A stretch of 64,000 nt of DNA from Ciona savignyi. Its lineage: Eukaryota > Chordata > Ascidiacea > Phlebobranchia > Cionidae. Positions 24,501 to 35,900 of the stretch are shown here, piece by piece. Location: positions 246,260 through 310,259 of the forward strand of contig CH001338.1 in the NCBI GenBank assembly GCA_000149265.1, in the 5' to 3' direction. Position numbers and translations under genes: made by a program. Each line of letters starts with the position of its first letter. The stretch's first letter is position 1. Under the pieces are notes generated by a model, which did not search any database, was not told where the DNA came from, and saw nothing but the letters and a program-made list of their open reading frames with translations.

Positions 24501-27500
24501 CCTTCCAACTGAACAAGATATTGATTATGGGCTTCCGCGGCATGTCAACGCTGCTACTTATGATGAGCTGCCAAGGATGTTTCAACGAAAGCAAATACGA
24601 GCGAAGGATTTCAAGCATGGTTTTATAGCGGGCGGGCTCAATTCTATCAAGAATAAATTCCGTGGTAATTCTTTTGGGTTTTGTATGGAAACCTAATGAA
24701 TAAAATTGTCACACATTATCGTATACAATTACCAATAAAACTAAAAACGTGAACCACATGCGCAGTCCAGCCCATCAAGTCTTGGGATTGTTACAAAGCA
24801 TTGTACAAGGGATTGAGAAGCGAAGTTTCAAATTACACTGAGGAGTGAGTTCTTTTTTTATTGCATCTCGAGCCGAACAGCTTGGTTGGTTAGTGTAACG
24901 CCTTTCAAAGCTGCAAGTTCGTACCTGTTTGTCAGCTAGTCGTTTGTTACCTTTGGCAAGGCAATTATTTCTTAAACCAAGTGGAATAATGGTTTTAGTG
25001 AAATTGAAGGAACTTCTCAATCGAACCATACTGTAGACTCAAGGTAATCTGACGATTGCCCATATGATAGCGACCATTGCGAATATTCTTTATCTTAGTC
25101 GTCGTTAATTTTTGTACTAAGCTCGATGATTTAAGGATTAGATATTCCAAGGTGAATAATGTATTTCATTTTTTTAAAAATAGACTTTAATAAATAAATA
25201 AATGAATTTACCATCCCGCCCGGCTTTAGTTGGAACACGGACGAAGGAATGGGACGACAGGTACTTACTGGGATCAGTCCACTTGCTTTCAAGCGGATGA
25301 CCCATGGTAATCCTAATTTTGACGGAAACAATCAAGATATCACTGACGCTTTGGAAGGGCGGAGTCTGGAACAAGTAATGGAGGTATAGCACGGATGTAA
25401 CCCCTTACCCCCGATATGTGGTAAGAGCCAACAATATTGTATACAGGCCGGAGGATTGTACATCAGCGATTACAGCGAAATCTATCGTGACGTGGATCGT
25501 TGCAATGATCTCTATTGTCCTGATGCTGTTGGATTGTTCTACGTGAACAAACTCGGCGATTTCGTCCCAATTGCAATTCAGTTGGTTCCTGGTTGTAGCG
25601 ATTATTTGTTTACTCCATCTAATTGCAGCGACATGGATTGGCTTTTGGCAAAGATGTATTTTCGGTGTGCTGCAGCTAACGAACACGAGGTATATTTACT
25701 CACCAACGCGGACTTTCGTCTTATGTTCATGTTATTGAAGTTGGGGTTGTCTCGAAAATAATTGTGTTCTAAGGATAATATATATTCATGTTTATTCCCA
25801 TGAATGGAAAAACTCAATGGAAGTCATCACACACGTAATCGTCAGATCACCTGACGGCACCGTTGGGTTATGAGAGTTATTGCTGTATGTTGAGTAAGAG
25901 TAACGCGTTTTTCAATTTGGTGGTACCCGCTATTTTGGTAGTTCGGGCATTGTTCGTTTAGTTTATTGTCCAAGGGCACAGTTTCCATTGATCAGTTTCG
26001 ATACTACAACCTTTAGGCTAAGGGTCGACGCACTAAGCCACCACGCTAATCATTCATACATATTTTACTTTATTTATTTTGGAACCTGACCACAAATATA
26101 CGTTCTGATATTACAGTGGGGTTACCACTTCTTGTACACGCATAATATGGTGGAGCCATTCGGAGTAGCTCTCTTTCGCTGCCTACCGACCGTCCATCCG
26201 GTCTACAAGCTCATGCGCCCCCACTTGCGGACATCATCAGCCATCAACACGGACGCTAGGACGCAACTTATAACGCGAGACGGTTTTCCAACCAAAGCTA
26301 TTGCAACCTGTAAGTAACAATACTTGGGACATGTAACGCGGCTGATATATTACGTCATTGTACTTCAACAGCTGCTACGTCTCTTACCCAAAAAATGTTT
26401 AAATCTACCAAGTTTCAGGATTTGATCATTCCCAAAGTGCTCAAGAAACAAGGTGTGTAGCAATTTTGTAAACAATTACAATTATGACGTTTAGTACAGT
26501 CGTGTGGCTGAACGGTAAACGCGACCGATGCATACACCAACTCCTATACAAAAACGGTCAGAGTGACGAGCCCATAATGGGTTCGAAACTTGGCTTAGTA
26601 AAAAAATTATGACTTGACAATGTGATGTCACAGGAACGGATGACTCGGCAGTTCTGCCTAACTATCACTACAGAGATGACGCGTTGGCGCTTTGGAAGAT
26701 AATGGAGGATTATGTCAGCGATCTTCTTAAATCGTATTACACAAGTGACGAGGTAAATATACTTCTTCTGTAGAGCAGTGCTGTATTGAATTAAAATAAG
26801 GTCGAATCAAGCCTAATTTTTAAATATAATAAGCACGACTTTCGGGAATTAAATTTAAAGAAAGTATCTAGTCCATTCATTAGATTTATAGTTTATTAAC
26901 GAATGGTGCACAATTAGTTTAATGTCTGTGAAAATTACCGGGACAATCCGTAACAACACATCTCTTGTATTTTGTCTAAAGAAATGGATTCGAATTCGAT
27001 CATTTCTTAATACACTTAAAGATTTTCGGACCCGAGTCAGGTCAAATATTTTTAAAATACAATCACAACATTGTAACACCTGTTGTTGTATGTTAGGATG
27101 TGAAAGACGACTACGAATTGCAAGGTTGGGCACAAGATGTCGCACACGAGGGGTTAGGATGGGATGGAAATACCCGGGGATTTCCCGATTCCATTACCAC
27201 GATTGAACAACTGGTGAGTAAAATATATTTAAGTTATATGACGTAATAAGTGATATTGTTATACAGGTGGAGATATGTGTTACGGTGATGTTCACAAGTT
27301 CAGCCCAACACGCGGCTGTAAATTTCGGACAATTCGATACTTACAAGTTCATTCCAAATTGTCCTGGGGCTATGAGGCTTCCTCCGCATAAGAGAGGCGA
27401 GGTACTGCGTTATAATAATCAACCGTTTGGGACGTATTACCGATGTGCGTTTGACTTTTTTTTTCCGGGCGAAGTTTCGAAACCAAGATGGCTCGCCAGT

Positions 27501-28244
27501 TTTTATAGCAGTCGGTATATTTATCGGTCGCCTTAATCATTCGGCCAGATGACGGTGGTTGTAGGAACTGCGCTTGGCTATATACACCCAGCTGCAGTAT
27601 TATGAAGTAACATTTCACGACTTACCACGTAGGCTACGATGCAACGGATACTGGACTCGTTGCCTGACCAGAAAATGGCGTCGATCCAAATTATGTTGAC
27701 TTACGCACTTTCTCAATTTGCAGATGATGAGGTAAGTAGTTACTAAAATACCAAGCCCCAATACCACATCCGTCGTTTTAAATCAAATAAAATGTCCTTT
27801 CTTTGGTGGCGATATAAATTTTCTCCTTAGTGATAGCCAGAGTAAAAAGACCTAAAAGGACAAAATATTAATTACATTTCAAGGACAACGCATATACACC
27901 TCTAATAGAACACCTTCCTTAAAGGAAGGGTTGCAAAAAAATAATTATGCAAATAAGTAATCAAAGGTTTGCAGCATTTCTAGCTAAACGGCGACGCACC
28001 TATCCACCAAGCTAACCAGGTAGATAAACATCTTTAAATCAGCGATCAATCCTCCTTTTTTCAGGTTTACCTGGGACAATTTCCCGAAACTTTCTTCACC
28101 GATGAGACTGCGGTGTCGATCCAGCAAAGGTACACCGAGCAATTGGCTGATCTGGAGAAGAAAATTGAATTGCGAAATGCGTCCCTGAAACATCCATATG
28201 TGTTCCTTCTACCGTCCCGCGTTCCACGGGGTGTCGCTATATAA
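21524..28244 (+). CDS. Animal-type lipoxygenase (PLAT + catalytic domain)
   Basis: Non-heme iron dioxygenase adding O2 to polyunsaturated fatty acids such as arachidonate. Fourteen exons join in phase to 680 aa (family norm ~660-680): 21524-21574, 23783-23969, 24183-24332, 24410-24664, 24766-24844, 25230-25383, 25447-25689, 26117-26309, 26372-26452, 26634-26752, 27097-27213, 27267-27401, 27633-27731 and 28065-28244. Residues 1 to ~115 form the PLAT domain ([30 protein letters not shown]). Catalytic-domain landmarks: [49 protein letters not shown]. All five iron ligands are present: H377 and H382 (HFLYTH), H558 and N562 (QHAAVNFGQ), and C-terminal I680 (RGVAI). The residue aligned to the Coffa site is Ala434 (KAIAT), as in S-specific enzymes. 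The usual GGGGH after that Thr is replaced by SATSLT. No signal peptide is seen. The positional specificity (5, 12 or 15) cannot be read from the sequence. Confidence 0.96.
21965..22215. other. CpG-rich patch with a long hairpin in lipoxygenase intron 1
   Basis: A 17-bp inverted repeat with one mismatch (21968-21984 with 22014-22030, TGTTAGATTGTC and its complement) encloses a 29-nt loop. It starts a ~250-bp stretch clearly richer in G+C and CpG than the rest of the intron. The identity is unknown. Confidence 0.5.
23114..23643. mobile_element. MITE-like element with terminal inverted repeats, intron 1
   Basis: The ends are inverted copies of each other: TAGGGGAA-AGTGGGTAAAATGGGCC on the left and its complement (GGCCCATTTTACCCACTCTTCCCCTA) on the right, about 25 bp with one or two mismatches. 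The 530-bp interior is AT-rich with no open frame, so it is non-autonomous. Target duplication is unclear; TA or CA are possible. Confidence 0.8.
24884..25100 (+). mobile_element. SINE family A, diverged, lipoxygenase intron 5
   Basis: Head-like GGTTAGTGTAACGCCTTTC, body with CAAGTGGAATAATGG, and tail-side ATCTGACGATTGCCC. It is heavily mutated and therefore old. Confidence 0.75.
25772..26052 (-). mobile_element. SINE family A, diverged, lipoxygenase intron 7
   Basis: Tail at 25772 (AAGGATAATATATATTCATG), body with CGTAATCGTCAGATCACC, and a head ending in GACGCACTAAGCCACCACG. Confidence 0.82.
26494..26612 (+). mobile_element. SINE family B, full copy, lipoxygenase intron 9
   Basis: GTACAGTCGTGTGGCTGAACGG head (box A-like), then ACCAACTCCTATACAAAAACG, box-B-like ATGGGTTCGAAAC, ending GTAAAAAAATT. 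Confidence 0.88.
27505..27557 (-). mobile_element. SINE family B head fragment, lipoxygenase intron 12
   Basis: GTCGGTATATTTATCGGTCGC followed by TTAATCATTCGGCCAGATG, the inverted head of family B. Confidence 0.65.
27982..28022 (-). mobile_element. SINE family A head remnant, lipoxygenase intron 13
   Basis: GCTAAACGGCGACGCACC to CCAAGCTAACCAGG matches the inverted tRNA-like head only. It lies ~40 nt before the final exon. Confidence 0.55.
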
Positions 28245-28275
28245 TTCAATACTTATATAGTGCATCAACATTGCA

Positions 28276-28330
28276 TTGACGAGCCCATCATGGGTTCGAA
28301 ACTTGCCTCAGTAAAAAAAAAAGTAAAAAA
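28276..28330 (+). mobile_element. SINE family B tail fragment
   Basis: TGACGAGCCCATCATGGG then TTCGAAACTTGCCTCAG and an A-run, just after the lipoxygenase stop codon. Confidence 0.7.
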
Positions 28331-28499
28331 AAAACATTGCGAAAAAAGACAAATGTACATAGTTATAAACAAAAAAGAAGGTCTTGGGGGCGTCATGGGT
28401 TTGAATCTAAGGCTGAAAAAGTTGTGTCGCCATTTAATAAAGTAATTACATAGTCTGTAGCCATATATATCGTAGCTTAAATAATACAAAAGTGTGGAT

Positions 28500-29165
28500 A
28501 AATGTTTAACACGGCTGATTTATACCGCTTTAATAACAAGCCCACCATAGATTGAAAACATAGCGGAGTATAAATACCCGCTCACATGAGAAAGTGTGTA
28601 ACCCAAAAGTAATACCAATGTATTTACTTAACGTGTTAATTAAAAATTAAAAAAACTAACTAGCAAAAGTAGTATTTTTTAATTTGGCTTTCGCATTTGT
28701 TACAGTGTAACTGAAACCCAACCCTTACCTGATATTCACAGTAATTAGAATTTAAACTACAAAAAGTATGTAGGGCTCTGTCTTATAAGTAGATATTTGG
28801 GTCTGTTGTCTGGCAATAAATCTGAATCCCCTAGTTTGCAGTATTTAGCTGATATGACTCTCGCAATCCGACAACTCACCGAAAAGACTTGTATACTTGT
28901 TCGTTCATAAGTTGAAACAGTAAAATACATACAGTTAAAGTGATCCGTTAGACATGCCTGGAGCTGCGTCCAAAGCAGGCGGGTCATTACTCTAAAGCCA
29001 CGAGTTTGACACTAAAATAATACTAGAGATTGTCAACCGCGTGTTTAACTACCACTATTTGTAAAACACATTTTGTATGCTATATATTCATCTAGCAGGG
29101 TCCCTAACCACAGTTTGTATTTTATACACTGAGTATGTGGTTTGTTTCTGCAGCAAGCATAGACG
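28500..29165. other. Intergenic, nothing recognised
   Basis: AT-rich sequence between the lipoxygenase 3' end and the dispersed relative of the tandem unit. Short frames are present but carry no domain. Confidence 0.45.
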
Positions 29166-29167
29166 CA

Positions 29168-30478
29168 TCCTCACTGGCGTCCCACTCGTATAAGATAAAC
29201 CGTTAAATGACGTACCTCTTTATCCAGCCGATATTCACGTAAATCCACATAAAAAAGATCAGGAAACCCTTTGTAAACCAAAACATATCATACGTACGTT
29301 TATACCTTCTTTAATTCAATGAAGGTGTATTTTGGGGTATGTTAAGATACTTAGTTAATTCCCTGTAAATGAGCAACGGCAGCATTATCGCACGGTCGCC
29401 ATGTTAACTTTATCCATTGCTGCATGGGTTTAGGGAACTACAAAACCTGAAATAATTAAAAGAAATACGTGCTTTAATCCCCTTTTATTTTTTAAAACTA
29501 GTTGAAAAATTACATTCAGTTTTAAGTGCAATAAGTGCACTGTAGTTATAATATGTTATAACTGGTGGAATAAATCGTTTTTACATGGCATGTACATTAA
29601 GTATGCATGCATTCACCATTACATTCTTATAAGTTTTATATTAATTATCATCAATATATATATATATATATATGAATATATTATTATATTTTTTTCAATA
29701 TATGTTTTGCTTAAGGAGGTGTTCAACTAATTATTCTCTCTATCTCTCCAATGCAAACTGACCTCACAAAAACGACTGTCACTCAAAATCCTGACATAGG
29801 AAGTCTTAGATTTTTTCACAATTTAAAATTGAAGCTTGGATCTGCAACCTAAACCTAAAACCCTACAAAATTTTGTTTAAACATTTTGAGCCCATACCCC
29901 TTCGTACATCGGCAACTTTTTTTCCAACAAAACAGCTAGCAGATGCACAATCAACACCTTTAATTTACAAAGCACTGCTCCACGATTACAAAACTTTACA
30001 GCTAAACGAGAACACCGGCGCGCAGCCTAGCACATGCTGCTTTCAACCAAACAAACATTGGGGAATCGCCACCATTGTTACTCAGCAAAACACTCGTTTA
30101 AAAACGATGACTCATGGAGGGTACCACTCGTCACATCCTGCCATTCATAGAGGTCTTAATTGGTTATACGCCATCTTAAGTAAATAGTTGTGTAATTCGC
30201 ATGTACTTTATATTCATCATTAGTGTGCATAATTGGAAAGGATTTTGAATAAAGAAAAAAAAAACGGACATGCACCTAAACGTAAAATAATGTAAACTTG
30301 ATTCGTGAAAAGGCATCGGACTGGAACCAACGCCTTCTATGATTACAAACTGTCCTGGCTATATAACAGTCGAGTTGTAATGCACCCAGCAGACGGATTT
30401 GATTTACCCAAGCAAAGGCTGTTTAGGCAAATGGAAGGAAATTCTCTCGTTTGCTAATGATATTTTTTATGTCCAGGA
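29168..30478. repeat. Diverged relative of the 16-21 kb tandem unit and its flank
   Basis: 29168-29640 matches part of the tandem unit (CTGGCGTCCCACTCGTATAA, GGGGTATGTTAAGATACTT), with more substitutions than the tandem copies show among themselves. 30218-30478 matches the flank at 21059-21310. The ~570 bp between differ from the tandem locus and include the dispersed repeat also seen at 9525-9670. An open frame here (29873-30187, 104 codons) overlaps that repeat and has no recognisable domain. Confidence 0.85.
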
Positions 30479-30514
30479 TAGGATAGGATATTTATGTTTA
30501 TCCCCGTGAATGGG
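30479..30514 (-). mobile_element. SINE family A tail remnant
   Basis: GGATAGGATATTTATG then CCCCGTGAATGGGAA, cut sharply where the satellite at 30520 begins, so the satellite or its carrier probably interrupted a SINE. Confidence 0.75.
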
Positions 30515-30519
30515 AACGG

Positions 30520-32375
30520 TAGCGCCTATCCTTTTGCATGCATTTACAAATTTTCGTTTCTAATTTCGTTTCTAAATGGCGATTTTCGTTTCTAATTTGC
30601 GATTTTTGTTTCTGGAAACAAAAATATTTTTTAGAAACATAAATTTTGTTTCTTTATTTTCGTTTCTACCACTAGATGATAAGGGTTATTATTTTGCCAA
30701 GTTCTTTGATTATATAATTAGTTAAGCTGACGACGCAATACTACAACGAATTCATGTGAAAGAGATTGCGTGTGCAGTTAATAAATGTTATCGGGCCTTT
30801 TAAACTAAGCGAATGTATTTATTATGTCAAGTCAATAAAAAAAGGGTATAAACCCACGACATTAAAAATAACACACTGGTTAGTTACTTTTCACGGACGG
30901 CAATACAAACAAACGGGATTAAAGATTGATTTAAATGTGTGCAACGGATAAATATTAAAACAACTAGCCATAAATATTGATTTTAATTTAGATTAACATC
31001 AGAGAGAAGTCCCATATATATATATTAATAAACAAAATGCCGTAAAACTAACATAAAAACGAAACTTTTCGCTATCGCGTCAAGAATCAAAATTTTCGTT
31101 TCTGAAAACAAAATTTGTGTTTCTCGGCTAAAATTTTCGTTTCCAGAAACAAAAATTTTGCTTCTTTAATGAATTTAGGGTTATCATTTTCCCAAGTTCT
31201 ATGATTATATGATTTGTTAAGCTGACGCAATACCACCACAATTTCGAGTAACAGAGATTGTGTGTGCAGTTAATAAATGTAATTGGACCTTTTAAACTAA
31301 GATAATGTATATATTTTTTTCACATCCATAAAAAATAAAGGTATAAACCCACAATATTAAAAATAACACACTGGTTAGTACTATTCACAAACGGTAATAC
31401 AATCAAAAAGGATTAAAGAGTGATTTAAATATGTGCAACCGATAAATATGAAAACTGTTCGCAATAAATAATGAATATAATTTAGATTAACATTGGAGAC
31501 AATTGTCAGATAAATATCAATAAACAAATTGTCGTAAAACTAACATAAAATCGAAACTTTTCGCTATCGCTTCAAGAATCACCATTTTCGTTTCTGGAAA
31601 CAAAATTTTCGTTTCTCGGCTAAAATTTTCGTTTCTAAAAACAAAAATTTTGTTTCTTTAATAAATTTAGGGTTATCATTTTCCCAAGTTCTATGATTAT
31701 ATGATTTGTTAAGTTGACGCAATACCATAACAACTTCGAGTGAAAGGGATTGCGTGTGCAGTTAATAAATGTAGACCTTTTATATTAAGATAATGTATTG
31801 GTTCTATTCATTTAAATTAAAAAAATGTAAAATCCCACAACATTGAAAAACACACTGGTTAGTACTTTTCACGGACGCCAATACAAACAAACGGGATTAA
31901 AGATTGATTTATAAAATATGTGCAACCGATAAACATTAAAACAACTCGCTATAAATATTGATTTTAATTTAGATTAACATTAGTGACAAGTGACAGGTAT
32001 ATATTAATAAACAAAATTCCGCAAAACTAAAATAAAACGAAACTTCGCTATCGCTTAAAGAATCAAAATTTTCATTTCTGGAAACAAAATTTTCGTTTCT
32101 CGGCTAAAATTTTCGTTTTTAGAAAAAAAAATTTTGCTTCTTTAATGAATTTGGGGTTATCATTTTTCCAAGTTCTCTGATAATATAATTAGTTAAGCTG
32201 GCACAATACCACAACAATTTCGAGTTATAGGGATTGTGTGCGCAGTTAAGAAATGTAGTTGGACCTTTTAAACCAAAACAGTGTAATTATTTTGTTATAT
32301 CAATGAAAAAGGTATGAACCCACGACATTAATAATAACACACAAGTTAGTGCTTTTCATGGACGGCAATACAAAC
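30520..32375. repeat. ~490-bp satellite, about four units
   Basis: The phrase AAGTTCTATGATTATAT recurs at about 30699, 31193, 31684 and 32169, a period close to 490 bp. Each unit holds a cluster of TTTCGTTTCT and its near-complement AGAAACAAAA, making short hairpins. An AT-rich body with ACACACTGGTTAGT and GCAGTTAATAAATGT follows. AACGGTAGCG occurs at both edges (about 30514 and 32522). No coding frame is conserved. Confidence 0.85.
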
Positions 32376-32379
32376 AAAA

Positions 32380-32466
32380 CCATGATGGGCTCGTCACGAG
32401 GACCGTTTTTGTACAGGAGTAGGTATATGTATCGGTCGCGTTAACCATTCGGCCACACGACCGTAC
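32380..32466 (-). mobile_element. SINE family B copy
   Basis: Inverted family B from CATGATGGGCTCGTCACG to TTCGGCCACACGACCGTAC. The A-rich end is missing or merged into the satellite edge. Confidence 0.8.
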
Positions 32467-32981
32467 CGCAACGGTTTATTACCAAACCAGAAACAAACTA
32501 TAGATTTCTACTGCCCACTAACGGTAGCGTAAATTTTAAGTTTAAAAAAAAATAGCGTTAATAATACCGTTTCGAACTGTTACCTGAAAAAGAAAATAAC
32601 GTTACTGACCGTTACATAGGAAAAGGTACACGTATTATTTGTGCGTTTTTATTTTTTTCTTTAAAATGCGTTAAATAATTACAGGTGTGTCTGAAAAAAC
32701 TAACTTCATAAATCACATATGATGTATAGCTTATTCTAATCGTATAATGCGAAATGCAGGCAAGCAACACAAATAATAGTGATGCTAACATTGTTTCAAT
32801 GGTGTTGTAATATGTGATATATTTCAATGATTAATACCTAACCCTATTGTGTATTTACAAGTAAAATATAAAATATGCTGCAAGTATATTTGTTCACCAA
32901 ACACCCAAAGTTAATCTATTTTTGAAATTATTAGGAATTTTGAATGTTTAAAGATTAACATTGGTAAGTTTTCGAAAACGT

Positions 32982-35900
32982 TTAATAAGATGCTGCAGAT
33001 TTTGATTTGTGTGCAGCGGCTAACTTCTGCATCAAATATTGCTGGGATGTTATTGGATCTTCCACAACTTCCTGAACATCCGGATCACCTTTATACAAGA
33101 GAGGTTGATTGATAACAACCTCGTTATCTGGATGGACGAAATATCCCATCGATCTTCGAACCAATTTCCTGTGTTTCTCGTCATCCGAGATCAACACGCG
33201 ATGTTTCTAACACATTTTTTGGTTAACAATATTTATTACTAGAATATTATTGGAAATATAGTCTATGATATTTTAAGAGCGAATTTTTTAGTTTAAACTA
33301 AAAAACAATGCTGTGCTCCGGGATGGTGTAGCTTTATAACAAGTCCGCAAGCGGCATTAGAATACGCAAATGCTACGAATAACTCGCATGTTACGAAAAA
33401 CATGTACGATCGTGTGGCCGAATGGTAAACTCGGCCGGTACATATACCGACTCTTATACAAAAAACGGTCCCGGTGATGAGCCCATCATGGATGCGAAAC
33501 TTGGCTCAGTAAAAAAAATATACTAACAACTCTTTTGTCTTGAAATATACCAAGTAGCTTAATGGCACGATGCATCCGGTTTTCAGGCAATAGGTTGTTT
33601 TGTATCTGAGCACGGCACTTGACAGATATTTTCCAATTGCCCAATTACGAGAAAATCGAACGATTTACCGCGTAATAACGCCCCTGTTTGTTACATTTCA
33701 AAATTTCATTTAAAGTCAATAGTTTGGACACGAACCTTTGATTTCATTCTTCCGCCAGACATCAACTCCAGGGTATCACCAACATTAAGAAGCAGGGCGC
33801 CATCTAATGGCGTTGCATCGACGTATTTTCCATCAATGTCCACCTGCGTTATAAAAATTATATTTATTCTAATATTTGACAGTTACTGTTAAGGCTGGCC
33901 TTTTGTTTGCAATTAACATGCGAGTTTATCTTGAAAGCGATTTTATTACTTAGATAGATAAGCGGTGTAGAATCCTAGTTCGTGTCTGTTTAAAGGGAAA
34001 TAAGTGGATTAATAACTAAACAATGGCGAAATAAACCCTGCAAGTGAACAACGGCGTTACTGAAAAGAACAATGACTTTAACGCAAAGGACAATGCTTCA
34101 CGCACGAGTGCACTTAATGAACCGTAACCGGCGGAGTTGACGTCAAATTAAAATGATTGTCTGGGGACTGGCGACACGTGGATATCGGCCATATCAGTTA
34201 CGTCTCACTTTTTATTTTTGATTACAAATTAAGTTGATTCAAGGTGCTCATTAAATCAAAGAATCTGCTTATAGTAAATTAAATTGTTTACCTGCAGACC
34301 ACCAACGCTGTCTTGAAAGAGTAAAGTTATTGAACCCCAATCTGAATGCTCTCCCAATCGAGTTATTTCATCTCCAATATTGTCCGGTACTGGTGGATAA
34401 TACAATATTCGTAATCCAGACATATTTCCACTCTTGTGCATTAATTTTTGACAATCAACGAGCACAGAATGATCCTGTTAAAATACGAATATGATTAAAG
34501 AACCTGCGGAAGCTGTGTGCCACCACTGAAAGACAGATCAAACAAAGAGGGGCCATATAATTATAAGTTGTCAGTAGTTCCATATCTTTATGCTGTAAGG
34601 GGACCCATACTTTAATGTTGTAAGAATGCCTACGCGTAAATGATGTAGGAGTATTATGCTTATATGTTGTATGAATTCTTATGCTTATATTTCACAAGCG
34701 GACCCATGCTTCTATGTTGTAATGAATTCCATGCTTATACGTTGTAAGCTATCTCAGGTTCATATGTTTTACATAAGGTTTATTTTATGTTGCAAGAAGT
34801 GTAATGATTATATGTTTTAAACTCCATATTATATTATATAAAAAGCCAAATGCTTATGTATCATTAATTAAATTGTCAAGTAAATTTGTACCATATAAAT
34901 AGAGTTCCCGAAAGAGTACTTTTTTGTGGTTCGCTGTCGACACCAAGTTATTTTAACTTAAGATTCACACCGTCTTTACCCGCTGGTAGAATTACTTAAT
35001 AAAGTCAATTAATACTGCCACAATTGTTTGTGCTTTTTCCAATTTTAACTACCCATACGTATAATACAGAGAACATCAACAATATTGCCAACATGCTTAC
35101 TTTTAAATCCAACCCGATCCCAATGAGTTCAAGGATTCGAAAACTCAACGCTTTGCATTCTTCCATGAATGTTCGGGAAAGTGCAGCGAAGTTGGGAGAA
35201 AGATCGTGTGGCCACTTCATACCGACCGATGGGTCAAGCGCAACCGATGCAACATGAAATGCTTCTTTGTATTCGTATGGGCATCCGTTTTTCAACCTAA
35301 ACCAATTCATAAATCTTAAAACTGAGAAGTGTCAACTATCCGTTTTATATTCTGGAGCTTGTCGGGAATTTCACCTGGTTGATTTACACTAAATGTTTAG
35401 AATGAATAATTTCGTTCAGACGAATCAGTTTCTAATAATTTTCTAAAAAGGATGGCTATGCGGCGGCCGAACTATTTTTGTTAATAAGGAAAATTCTGTA
35501 ATATATACTCAGTTTTATTTAAAACAATAAACTGTTTTTCAGGAAATCTCCTTACTAAACCACAACCAAACCAATGAGCAGTTTGCATTAACGCACCATA
35601 ATAACAGGAATTAACATTTTTGTTAATCACGCCTGGTTAACTTACACCAGACCCGAGAATAATTGCTTGGCGATCGTACTTTTTTCTCCATAACAATCCA
35701 TTGAAATACATGTCTCGTTAATTAAACATCTGGTCAATTTAAAGACCGATGTAAATAAATACAAATATTTAAGAAGAACAAACATGAAAGCTTATAATGC
35801 CCATCTTTATTACCGTTTTCCCGGAAATCCTATAAACTCGCTTGCTGACAGAAACGTTAAGTGTGTAAAACGAAGTTAAATTTTTATAGGTGTTAGCTTA

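Noticed and set aside
29873..30187. 104-codon open frame as a gene
   Set aside because: It overlaps a repeat also present at 9525-9670 and has no domain, intron structure or promoter that I can see.
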